NCBI RefSeq assembly: GCF_014196765.1
Contig: NZ_JACIEE010000003.1
Span: 434,001-498,000 of the forward strand
DNA: 64,000 bases
Direction of reading: 5' to 3'
Source of the DNA: Mycoplana azooxidifex
GTDB taxonomy: Bacteria > Pseudomonadota > Alphaproteobacteria > Rhizobiales > Rhizobiaceae
Under the pieces are notes generated by a model that worked only from the letters and a program-made list of their open reading frames with translations, was not told the DNA's origin and ran no database searches. Positions 25,220 through 32,886 of the stretch are shown one piece after another (position 1 is the stretch's first letter; every line of letters starts with the position of its first letter). Both the position numbers and the translations under genes were made by a program.

Positions 25220-28207
25220 TCAATGCGCCTCGTCCCAGTTGAGGGCGGCGCGCGCATCCACCTTCAACGGCACCTTCATCGACAGCGCCGGCATGGACGC
25301 GTTCTCCATCACGCCGACGATGACGGGAATGGCACGCTCAACCTCCGCATCCTCGACCTCGAAGACGAGCTCGTCGTGCACCTGCAGCAGCATGCGGGCC
25401 GACAGGCCGCCGTCGGCGAGCGCCGGCTCCATCTTGACCATGGCGCGGCGGATGATGTCGGCGGCCGAGCCCTGGATCGGCGCATTGATCGCCGCCCGCT
25501 CGTTGAAGGCGCGAACCGAGGGGTTGGACGACTTGATTTCGGGGTAATGCGCGCGGCGGCCGAAGATCGTCTCGACATAGCCGTTCTCGCGGGCAAAGGC
25601 CTTCGTCTGGTCCATGTAGTCCTTGATGCCGGGGAAGCGCTCGAAATAGCGCTTGATGTAGTCGCCGGCCTCGGAGCGCTCGATCGACAGCTGGTTGGCA
25701 AGGCCGAAGGCGGAAATGCCGTAGATGATGCCGAAGTTGATCGCCTTGGCGCGGCGGCGGACGTCTGCGGGCATGCCGTCCACCGGTACGCCGAACATCT
25801 CGGACGCCGTCATCGCATGGATATCGATGCCGTCGGCAAAGGCCTGCTTCAACTGCGGGATCTCCGCCACGTGGGCCAGCACGCGCAGCTCGATCTGGCT
25901 GTAGTCGGCCGAGACGAGCTTGTGGCCCGGCGTGGCGATGAAGGCGGTGCGGATCTTGCGGCCCTCGGCGTTGCGGACCGGAATGTTCTGCAGGTTGGGT
26001 TCGGACGAGGACAGGCGCCCGGTCGTCGTCGCGGCCAGCGCGTAGGACGTGTGGACGCGCTTCGTCTCGGGGTGGACGAAGCCGGGCAGCGCGTCGGTAT
26101 AGGTGGACTTCAGCTTGGTCAGCTGGCGCCAGTCGACGATCTTGCGCGCCAGCGGCACGCCCTGGGCGGCCAGATCCTCCAGCACCTGCGCCGAGGTCGA
26201 CCATTGGCCCGTCTTCGTCTTCGATCCACCCGGCAGGCCCATCTTGCCGAAAAGGATATCGCCCAGTTGCTTCGGCGAGCCGATGGTGAAGCGCTCGCCC
26301 GCGAGCTCGTAGATCTCGTCCTCGAACGCGGCTGCACCCTGCGCCAGTTCTCCCGACAGGCGCGACAGGATCTGGCGGTCGATGGTGATGCCCCGCTCCT
26401 CCATGCGCGCCAGCACCGGCACCAGCGGCCGCTCCAGGCGTTCGTAGACGGTCGTCATCTTCTCGGCGGCGAGGCGCGGCTTGAGCACGTGCCACAGGCG
26501 CAGCGTCACGTCGGCGTCCTCGGCGGCATAGGCGGTCGCCCGGTCGATGTCGACCATGTCGAAGGTCTGGGCGCCCTTGCCGCTGCCGGCGACATCCTTG
26601 TAGGCGATCGGCTTGTGGCCGAGCCAACGCTCGGAGAGCGAATCCATGCCATGCGTGCCGGCGCCGGCGTCGAGCGCATAGGACATCAGCATGGTGTCGT
26701 CGAAGCCCTGCATCGTGATGCCGTGGCGCTTCATCACCAGGTAGTCGTATTTCAGGTTCTGCGCCACCTTCAGGACCGAGGGATCCTCCAGCAGGCCCTT
26801 CAGCCGCGAAAGCGCGTCGCGCATCGGGATCTGCCCCTCGACCATGCCGCCGCCGAGCAGATCGCCGACGCCGGACTTGTGCAAGAGCGGCACGTAGGCC
26901 GCGCGGATCGAGACGCCGGACGGGTCCCGGGCATTGTCGGCGATTGCCAGGGAGAAACCGCAGAGCTCGGCCTGCATCGCATCGAGCGACGTCGTCTCGG
27001 TATCGAAGCCGACGAGACCCGTCTCGCGCGCATCGGCGACCCAGCGGTCGAGGGTGGCGAGGTCGCGGATCGTCACGTAGGCGGAATGGTCGATCGGCTG
27101 GCCGGAGAAGCGGGCGGCGCGTGTCCTTGCCAGCTGTGCCGGCTCATAGCCGTCCGCCGATGCGGTCGGAAGCAGGGTCTCGGCCGCATCGGCAGCGCTT
27201 TCCCCGGACGCGCCTTCGGTGCCCGGCCCGGGCGCCTCGTCCTTGTCGAGATCGGGGCCGTGGGCTTCGGCGCCCCATTCCACCGGGACGGTGGCCGGAT
27301 CGATCGCGGAGGCGTCGCAATCGCAGGCTTCGGCGACCCGGCGCGTCAGCGAGGTGAATTCCATCGCCTTGAGGAAGGCGATCAGCCTCGGGCCGTCCTG
27401 CGTCTCCAGCACGAGATCCTCGAGCGGCACGTCGAGCGGGGTGTCCGTCCTCAGCGTCACGAGCTGGCGCGACAGCAGCGCCTGGGCGCGGTTTGCGATG
27501 ATATTCTCGCGGCGTTTCTGCTGCTTGATCTCCTCGGCCCGGGCGAGCAGCGTGTCGAGATCGCCGTACTCCTCCAGAAGCTGAGCGGCCGTCTTGGGGC
27601 CGATGCCCGGAATGCCGGGGACATTGTCGGTCGAATCCCCGGTCATCGCCTGCAGGTCGATCATCTTGTCCGGGGTCACGCCCCACTTCTCGACCACCTC
27701 GGGGACCGAGATCTGCTTGTCCTTCATGCTGTCGTACATCGACACCTTCGGGGTGACGAGCTGCATCAGGTCCTTGTCGGAGGAAACGATGGTGACGTCG
27801 GCGCCAGCCGCTTCGGCCAGCCGCGCATAGGTGGCGATCAGGTCGTCGGCCTCGAAGCCTTCCTTTTCGATGCAGGGCAGGTTGAAGGCCCGCGTCGCGT
27901 GGCGGATCAGCCCGAACTGCGGGATCAGGTCCTCGGGCGGGGCCGTGCGGTTCGCCTTGTACTGATCGTAGAGCTCGTTGCGAAAGGTCTTCGAGGAATA
28001 GTCGAAGATGACGGCGAAATGGGTGGGCGTCACGCCGACGTCGGTGTTGCGCGCATCCTTCAGGAGCTTCCACAGCATGTTGCAGAAACCGGAGACGGCA
28101 TTGACCGGCAGGCCGTCCGACTTGCGGTTCAGCGGCGGGATCGCGTGAAAGGCACGGAAGATGAAGCCCGAGCCGTCGACGAGGAAGAGATGGTCACCAT
28201 TTTTCAT
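25220..28207 (-). CDS. polA: DNA polymerase I
   Basis: A 995-residue enzyme with all three activities. The 5'-3' exonuclease occupies about residues 1-290 (LFLVDGSGFIFRAFHAIPP; VSSDKDLMQLV; GIPGIGPKTAAQLL). The 3'-5' exonuclease follows (VGFDTETTSLDAMQ, retaining the Asp and Glu metal ligands). The polymerase domain has motif A (DYSQIELRVLAHV), motif B (RRAKAINFGIIYGIS) and motif C (QVHDELVFEV). The ATG at 28207 gives the family N-terminus; the frame open to 28297 adds no conserved residue. A 1057-codon antisense frame across the gene is a high-GC artefact. Confidence 0.98.
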   Translation of the reverse strand: MKNGDHLFLVDGSGFIFRAFHAIPPLNRKSDGLPVNAVSGFCNMLWKLLKDARNTDVGVTPTHFAVIFDYSSKTFRNELYDQYKANRTAPPEDLIPQFGLIRHATRAFNLPCIEKEGFEADDLIATYARLAEAAGADVTIVSSDKDLMQLVTPKVSMYDSMKDKQISVPEVVEKWGVTPDKMIDLQAMTGDSTDNVPGIPGIGPKTAAQLLEEYGDLDTLLARAEEIKQQKRRENIIANRAQALLSRQLVTLRTDTPLDVPLEDLVLETQDGPRLIAFLKAMEFTSLTRRVAEACDCDASAIDPATVPVEWGAEAHGPDLDKDEAPGPGTEGASGESAADAAETLLPTASADGYEPAQLARTRAARFSGQPIDHSAYVTIRDLATLDRWVADARETGLVGFDTETTSLDAMQAELCGFSLAIADNARDPSGVSIRAAYVPLLHKSGVGDLLGGGMVEGQIPMRDALSRLKGLLEDPSVLKVAQNLKYDYLVMKRHGITMQGFDDTMLMSYALDAGAGTHGMDSLSERWLGHKPIAYKDVAGSGKGAQTFDMVDIDRATAYAAEDADVTLRLWHVLKPRLAAEKMTTVYERLERPLVPVLARMEERGITIDRQILSRLSGELAQGAAAFEDEIYELAGERFTIGSPKQLGDILFGKMGLPGGSKTKTGQWSTSAQVLEDLAAQGVPLARKIVDWRQLTKLKSTYTDALPGFVHPETKRVHTSYALAATTTGRLSSSEPNLQNIPVRNAEGRKIRTAFIATPGHKLVSADYSQIELRVLAHVAEIPQLKQAFADGIDIHAMTASEMFGVPVDGMPADVRRRAKAINFGIIYGISAFGLANQLSIERSEAGDYIKRYFERFPGIKDYMDQTKAFARENGYVETIFGRRAHYPEIKSSNPSVRAFNERAAINAPIQGSAADIIRRAMVKMEPALADGGLSARMLLQVHDELVFEVEDAEVERAIPVIVGVMENASMPALSMKVPLKVDARAALNWDEAH

Positions 28208-28335
28208 GGCGCTAGGGATAGCGTGCGCGGGTGCCCGCGTCCATCGTACATTGCGTTCGTGGCGACGCTGGCCAAACCGCTTTGGAGGCTCACACAAACG
28301 TTACCAATTTGTAATTTCCGGCACCGCGCATATCC

Positions 28336-28364
28336 CTTGAAAAGCCACATTCCGAGGCCCAAAT
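28336..28364 (+). promoter_or_regulatory. Putative sigma-70 promoter of the small RNA
   Basis: A -35-like CTTGAA (28336-28341) is separated by 17 bp from CCAAAT (28359-28364), a four-of-six match to the alphaproteobacterial -10 CTATAT. Transcription would begin near 28371, which places the start 21 bases before the first hairpin. Confidence 0.45.
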
Positions 28365-28370
28365 GACAGT

Positions 28371-28525
28371 CATCGGCACCTGATCAAGCCGTGGTCTGGC
28401 ATCCCGGCCTGTCCCCCGCCGCGCCAGACCAGAGGACAAAGGCCTTATCCCCCTCTCCGGGCCTTTGTCCACAATTTGCAAGGGCCGCTTCGGACGTACC
28501 TCCCGTCCGAAGCGGCCCTTCTCAT
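28371..28525 (+). ncRNA. Structured trans-acting small RNA between polA and the MarR gene (alpha-r7/Smr7C-like)
   Basis: Three perfect hairpins follow each other: 9-bp arms TGGTCTGGC/GCCAGACCA (28392-28400, 28423-28431); 11-bp arms GGACAAAGGCC/GGCCTTTGTCC (28434-28444, 28460-28470); 16-bp arms 28480-28495 and 28505-28520 around the 9-base loop GTACCTCCC. The second loop contains CCCCCTCTCC and the third CCTCC, both complementary to Shine-Dalgarno sequences, as in sRNAs that block translation starts. The third hairpin can terminate, though the tail CTTCTC is a weak U-tract. Length (about 155), architecture and place next to polA agree with what I recall of the rhizobial alpha-r7 family; ends are inferred. 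No open reading frame explains these repeats. Confidence 0.8.
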
Positions 28526-28579
28526 GTCCGCCACCCCGATTTTTGGTGTCTTTCCCGCAAAGCCCACGGCCGATTGTCT

Positions 28580-28592
28580 GGAATCGAATTCC
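28580..28592. promoter_or_regulatory. Palindrome GGAATCGAATTCC, candidate MarR operator
   Basis: Arms GGAAT and ATTCC flank CGA, 16 bp before the ATG of the MarR gene, where a MarR dimer would block its own transcription or translation. Arms are only 5 bp, so chance is possible. Confidence 0.35.
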
Positions 28593-28608
28593 GGCCTACT
28601 GTCTGCGC

Positions 28609-29049
28609 ATGGTGTTCGATCGGAGGGAATCGGCCGCTTACCTTGCCGGCCTGCTGGCGAAAGAGGCCGCGCGCGCTTTTCAGGCCCGCGCGAAGCAGTC
28701 CGGCTTTGCGCCCGGCCAGCTGCCGGTCCTGCTCGAACTTTGGTCCTGCGACGGGCTGACGCAACGCCAGCTCCTCGATCGGCTCGACATCGAGCAGGCG
28801 ACGATGGCCAACACGCTTTCGCGCATGGAACGGGACGGGTTGATCACGCGCTCGCCGCATCCGGCCGACAAGCGCGCCCAGCTGGTGCATCTCAGCGAGC
28901 GCGGGCGGGCGATGCGCGCCGACGCCCTTGCCGCCGCCGAGCATGCCGAAGCCGAGCTGTTCAAGGGCTTCCGCCGGTTCGAGCGGGAGCTCCTGCTGGA
29001 ATACATGCGCATGATGATCACCAACGTCGCGCGCGACACGCGGGCCTGA
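28609..29049 (+). CDS. MarR-family transcriptional regulator
   Basis: A 146-residue winged-helix regulator. The DNA-binding part is TQRQLLDRLDIEQATMANTLSRMERDGLITRSPHP with the wing DKRAQLVHLSERG, followed by a dimerisation helix. Such proteins repress transporter or stress genes and release DNA on binding a phenolic compound or on Cys oxidation; the only Cys here is in LWSCDGL before the HTH. ATG 28609 is used; the frame is open back to 28465, but that part overlaps the small RNA and is not conserved-looking. No obvious target gene adjoins it except the M20 peptidase 112 bp downstream. Confidence 0.9.
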   Translation: MVFDRRESAAYLAGLLAKEAARAFQARAKQSGFAPGQLPVLLELWSCDGLTQRQLLDRLDIEQATMANTLSRMERDGLITRSPHPADKRAQLVHLSERGRAMRADALAAAEHAEAELFKGFRRFERELLLEYMRMMITNVARDTRA

Positions 29050-29161
29050 GGCATTCCGTTCCGACCGACGGAGTAGGAAATCCGGCGCCGCCTGGACCAA
29101 CAGAACTGTTTCCAAATCACGACAGCACGCTCTAAGGTCGCCCCGCAAAGAGGATTCGACA

Positions 29162-30553
29162 ATGACCAATCTGTTACCCGTACTCGACCACGCCGCCGCC
29201 AACGTGCCTGCCGCCCTCGAACGCCTGTTCGACCTTCTCCGCATCAAATCGATCTCGACCGACCCGGCCTACAAGGCCGACGTGCGACGCGGCGCGGAAT
29301 GGCTGGTGAGCGAGCTGCGCACGCTCGGGTTCGACGCCACCGTGCGCGATACGTCCGGGCACCCGATGGTGGTCGCCCACCACGAAGGCGCGAGCACCGA
29401 CGCGCCGCACGTGCTGTTCTACGGCCACTACGACGTGCAGCCGGTCGATCCGCTTGAGCTCTGGGAGAACGACCCGTTCGAGCCGGCGGTGCGCGACATC
29501 AGCGGCGGGCGGCGGATCATCACCGGCCGCGGCACGTCGGACGACAAGGGCCAGTTGATGACGTTCGTCGAGGCCTGCCGCGCCTACAAGGAGACGGCCG
29601 GCGCGCTGCCCTGCAAGGTCACGATCCTGTTCGAGGGAGAGGAGGAGTCCGGCTCGCCATCGCTGAAGCCCTTCCTCGAGGCCAATGCGGCCGAGCTCAA
29701 GGCCGACTACGCGCTCGTCTGCGATACCAACATGTGGGATGCCGAGACGCCGGCGATCGCGGCTGGGCTGCGCGGGCTGGTCGGCGAGGAGGTCGTCGTC
29801 AAGGCGGCCGACCGCGACCTGCATTCGGGCTATTTCGGCGGGGCGGCAGCCAACCCGATCCATGTTCTTGCCGACATCCTTGCCGGACTGCACGACCGGG
29901 ACGGGCGCGTCACGCTCAAGGGCTTCTATGACGGCGTCGAGGAGACGCCTGCCGACATCAAGGCCACCTGGGACAAGCTCGGCCAGACGGCGGAGAAGTT
30001 CCTGGGCGAGATCGGCCTGTCCGTTCCCTCGGGCGAGAAGAACCGCTCGGTGCTGGAACTGACCTGGGCGCGGCCGACGGCGGAGGTCAACGGCATTATC
30101 GGCGGCTATACGGGCGACGGCTTCAAGACGGTGATCGCCGCCGAAGCGACGGCGAAGGTCTCGTTCCGGCTCGTCGGCAAGCAGGACCCGGGCAAAATCC
30201 GCGACGCCTTCCGCGCCTATGTCCGCGCGAAGGTCCCGGCCGACTGCTCGGTGACCTTCCACGCCCATGGCGGTTCGCCGGCGATCCAGCTGCCCTATGA
30301 TTCGCCGCTCCTGAACAAGGCGAAGGACGCGCTGTCGCAGGAATGGCCCAAGCCGGCGGTGATGATCGGCATGGGGGGCTCGATCCCGATCGTGGGCGAC
30401 TTCCAGAAGATGCTGGGCATGGAATCGCTTCTGGTGGGCTTCGGACTTTCCGACGACCGGATTCACTCGCCGAACGAGAAATACGAGCTGCGTTCGTTCG
30501 AGAAGGGCATTCGTTCCTGGGTGCGCATCCTTGCGGCCCTGGCGGCACGCTGA
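29162..30553 (+). CDS. M20-family metallopeptidase (dipeptidase-like)
   Basis: 463-residue zinc peptidase. Metal-binding and catalytic residues are in order: His and Asp in FYGHYDVQPVDP, bridging Asp in GRGTSDDKGQL, catalytic Glu pair in FEGEEESGSP, Asp in VCDTNMWDAE and the late His in SDDRIHSPNEKY. The dimerisation (lid) domain lies at about residues 210-350. This group hydrolyses dipeptides or N-acyl amino acids in the cytoplasm; the exact substrate is not predictable. The upstream GAGGATTC gives a ribosome-binding site. Confidence 0.92.
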   Translation: MTNLLPVLDHAAANVPAALERLFDLLRIKSISTDPAYKADVRRGAEWLVSELRTLGFDATVRDTSGHPMVVAHHEGASTDAPHVLFYGHYDVQPVDPLELWENDPFEPAVRDISGGRRIITGRGTSDDKGQLMTFVEACRAYKETAGALPCKVTILFEGEEESGSPSLKPFLEANAAELKADYALVCDTNMWDAETPAIAAGLRGLVGEEVVVKAADRDLHSGYFGGAAANPIHVLADILAGLHDRDGRVTLKGFYDGVEETPADIKATWDKLGQTAEKFLGEIGLSVPSGEKNRSVLELTWARPTAEVNGIIGGYTGDGFKTVIAAEATAKVSFRLVGKQDPGKIRDAFRAYVRAKVPADCSVTFHAHGGSPAIQLPYDSPLLNKAKDALSQEWPKPAVMIGMGGSIPIVGDFQKMLGMESLLVGFGLSDDRIHSPNEKYELRSFEKGIRSWVRILAALAAR

Positions 30554-30716
30554 CGAAATGTTGACCGTGAAGGGCGCGCAAGTCGTACACTTCGCCACTC
30601 GCATCGTTGTCCGGGTTGCCCGACAGTGATTAACTTCGAGCGGATGAAACCATAGGCGAGTGCAGGTCCGGCGGGACCTGCAGCGACAGAAGACGACCCG
30701 GAAGGGAAGCAACGGC

Positions 30717-30800
30717 ATGAACGACAATCCTGCACATCGCCTGCGATCCGGCCTGCCGCAAGCCAGCCGTCGCCGGTGCGGGCGGGCACAGGGCGCATGA
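30717..30800 (+). CDS. Possible 27-residue upstream peptide coupled to the UPF0104 gene
   Basis: An ATG with a strong GAAGGGAAG ribosome-binding site opens a 27-codon frame (start MNDNPAHRLRSGL, Arg-rich) whose TGA overlaps the ATG of the downstream membrane-protein gene as ATGA. This is the layout of a translationally coupled leader peptide. The peptide itself matches nothing I know. The downstream gene has no comparable ribosome-binding site of its own, which supports coupling. Confidence 0.5.
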   Translation: MNDNPAHRLRSGLPQASRRRCGRAQGA

Positions 30801-31753
30801 AACTCGGCAAGCTCTTCTGGCCCTTCGTCGGCTTGGCTGCGATTATCTTCTCCCTCTGGATCCTGTATCACGACCTCAGGGGGCTTTCGTTTCACGAGTT
30901 CCGCGACAGCCTTCTCGCCATTCCCCCGTCGGGCTGGGTGCTCGCCGCCTTTGCGACGATCGTGGCCTATGCGGCGCTTGCCGCCTACGACCACCTGGCG
31001 CTCGAGCACCTCGGCCACCGGATATCGCTCTGGTTCATCACGGTCGCCTCGTTCACCGCCTATGCGCTGGCCCACAATATCGGCGCATCGGTCTTCTCGG
31101 GTGCCGTGGTGCGCTACCGCGCCTATACCTCCAAGGGCCTCTCTGCGAGCGAAGTCGGGGTGCTCGTCGCCTTCTGCTCCTTCACCTTCGCGCTCGGAAC
31201 GGCAGTGCTGATGGGGCTGGTGCTGATCGTCGAGCCGGAGATCATCGAGCGGGTGTCGAAGTTCCTGCCCGTGGAGGCGGCGTTTTCCACCGGCGTGCTG
31301 ATCCTGGCCCTGGTCGCGATCTACCTCATCGGCAGCCTCGTCGGATTCCGGCCGATCCGCACCCGCTGGCTGAAACTGGAATATCCGCGGCCGTCGGTCG
31401 CCTTCCGGCAACTGCTGATCGCGCCGGTGGAACTGCTGGCGGCGGCTGCGATCATTTACTTCGTTCTGCCGGACGCCAACAACCCGGGCTATCTCGTCGT
31501 GCTCGGCATCTTCCTCGCCTCGTTTTCGGCGGCACTGCTTTCGCATGCGCCGGGTGGCATCGGGGTGCTGGAGTTGATCTTCATCGCCGGCCTGCCGGAG
31601 TTCGACCCCGTCGACGTGCTGGCCGCGCTTGCAGTGTTCCGCGTGTTCTACCTGATCATTCCGTTCGTGCTCGGCCTCGGCGCCGTGCTGGCGTTCGAGC
31701 ATGCGCGCTATACGCAGATGAAGCAGGAAGAGCGCGATGGAACGCGAGGTTGA
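30797..31753 (+). CDS. UPF0104 / lysylphosphatidylglycerol-synthase-like membrane protein
   Basis: A 318-residue polytopic protein with seven or eight helices, starting KLFWPFVGLAAIIFSLWIL. It resembles the flippase domain of MprF-type proteins (YbhN family): TAYALAHNIGASVFSGAVVRYR and LLSHAPGGIGVLELIFI are family blocks. The soluble tRNA-dependent lysyltransferase domain of MprF is absent, so lipid lysinylation is not expected; transport of a lipid or membrane homeostasis is more likely. ATG 30797 overlaps the stop of the 27-residue upstream frame. Confidence 0.85.
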   Translation: MKLGKLFWPFVGLAAIIFSLWILYHDLRGLSFHEFRDSLLAIPPSGWVLAAFATIVAYAALAAYDHLALEHLGHRISLWFITVASFTAYALAHNIGASVFSGAVVRYRAYTSKGLSASEVGVLVAFCSFTFALGTAVLMGLVLIVEPEIIERVSKFLPVEAAFSTGVLILALVAIYLIGSLVGFRPIRTRWLKLEYPRPSVAFRQLLIAPVELLAAAAIIYFVLPDANNPGYLVVLGIFLASFSAALLSHAPGGIGVLELIFIAGLPEFDPVDVLAALAVFRVFYLIIPFVLGLGAVLAFEHARYTQMKQEERDGTRG

Positions 31754-31834
31754 GCGGTTCATCGCCCGTTCAGCCGAATTCCTGCATCATCCCGCACGTC
31801 ATTGGAAAGTTTGATGGCTCTCGGGAGTAACAAG

Positions 31835-32308
31835 ATGAGAAAGATCGTCAGTGGCCTTTTGGCGGCCGCCCTATCGGTGGCAACGCTCGCAACCGGCCTG
31901 GTGCCGGTGCAAGCAGCCGGAATGCCGAACGCCGGCGTCACCGTCCAGACGGACGTCGAGAACGTCGACTACTATGTCCGCCGCGGCTATCGTCCGCCGC
32001 CACCGCGCCACTACGGCGGCCCGCGTTACTATCGCAGCGGCGGCTACTATCGCGGCTACCGCGGCTATCCCGCTTATCGCGAGGGCTATCGGCGCTACGA
32101 CGACGGCTACTGGTATCCGCTGGCTGCCTTCGGCGCAGGCGCGATCATCGGCGGCGCGATCGCCAGCCAGCCGCGCGCCGTAGACGGCGGCGTCAACCCG
32201 CGGCATTTCGAATGGTGTGCGGGACGCTACCGCTCGTATCGCGCCTACGACAACAGCTTCCAGCCCTATGGCGGGCCGCGCCAGCAGTGCCTGTCACCCT
32301 ATTACTGA
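31835..32308 (+). CDS. BA14K-family secreted protein
   Basis: 157 residues: signal peptide (MRKIVSGLLAAALSVATLAT, cleaved after VQA), a Tyr/Arg/Gly-rich low-complexity stretch (about 55-95) with repeated RGY and YYR, a hydrophobic Gly-rich helix (AAFGAGAIIGGAIAS), and the C-terminal BA14K signature HFEWCAGRYRSYRAYDNSFQ followed by QPYGGPRQQCLSPYY. BA14K proteins are immunoreactive envelope proteins of Brucella and rhizobia with suggested glycan-binding activity. ATG 31835 is chosen for its GGGAG site over TTG 31802 and ATG 31814. Confidence 0.9.
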   Translation: MRKIVSGLLAAALSVATLATGLVPVQAAGMPNAGVTVQTDVENVDYYVRRGYRPPPPRHYGGPRYYRSGGYYRGYRGYPAYREGYRRYDDGYWYPLAAFGAGAIIGGAIASQPRAVDGGVNPRHFEWCAGRYRSYRAYDNSFQPYGGPRQQCLSPYY

Positions 32309-32314
32309 AAAAGG

Positions 32315-32342
32315 AAAGGGCGGCTCCATAGGGCCGCCCTTT
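32315..32342. terminator. Bidirectional terminator between convergent genes
   Basis: Perfect 10-bp arms AAAGGGCGGC (32315-32324) and GCCGCCCTTT (32333-32342) with an 8-base loop. The arms end in A and T runs, so the hairpin can serve the BA14K gene on the plus strand and the 70-residue gene on the minus strand. Confidence 0.75.
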
Positions 32343-32366
32343 GCTTCAAGACGGGCATGACCTGTT

Positions 32367-32579
32367 TCACTCTGCCGTTTGTTCCTGCGCGGCAGTGGTG
32401 TCGTTCTTCTTCAGCAGAACGACTTCGCCCGTAGCGGGCGTGGATTTCTCCGAAATGCTGGCCGTCGTGGTCGTCGTGTCGACATCGGCCTTCGCGTTGG
32501 TCTGGTGGTAGGTGCAATCGGCAAATGCCACGGGAGCCGACAGGCCGAGCGCGCATGCAAATACGAGGATGCGTTTCAT
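32367..32579 (-). CDS. Small secreted protein of unknown function
   Basis: 70 residues starting MKRILVFACALGLSAPVAFA, a clear signal peptide, then a short mature part rich in Thr, Asp and Ala (ADVDTTTTTASISEKSTP) with one Cys. An AAGGAG ribosome-binding site lies 8 bases before the ATG, which is why the 22 extra upstream codons are left out. No family is recognised. It converges on the BA14K gene and shares its terminator. Confidence 0.75.
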   Translation of the reverse strand: MKRILVFACALGLSAPVAFADCTYHQTNAKADVDTTTTTASISEKSTPATGEVVLLKKNDTTAAQEQTAE

Positions 32580-32886
32580 AGATCGTCTCCTTGATCGTTG
32601 CGGAGCGCAGGATACCCACGCAGGCTGCAAAGCGGAAATCACGTTTCCGCGCGCATTCCGGCAAGTGCCGACCTCGGCGGCACAATCAGAAGAAGATACT
32701 TACTGCTTCTCCTCCCCATTAAGTCGTCCTTAACCACCCCTTAAATCGCCGCATTTAAAGTTCTCAACGGACCGAGAGCACAGCCCAGGCGGGCGCTCTG
32801 CAGATTCAAGGCGTTATCGCACGCCGGTTCGCCCCGGCGGACGCAGACTCAGGCGGCACGGACACGAAAGGCATATTTCTTCCAGG

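Noticed and set aside
27630-27650. GGTCGAATCC resembling a tRNA T-loop
   Set aside because: Lies inside polA with no acceptor stem, anticodon arm or D-loop around it. No tRNA was found in the window.
25193-28366. 1057-codon open frame on the plus strand across polA
   Set aside because: Antisense to a gene with all DNA polymerase I motifs; the translation is Arg/Gly/His-rich noise with no domain. Long antisense frames are common at this GC content.
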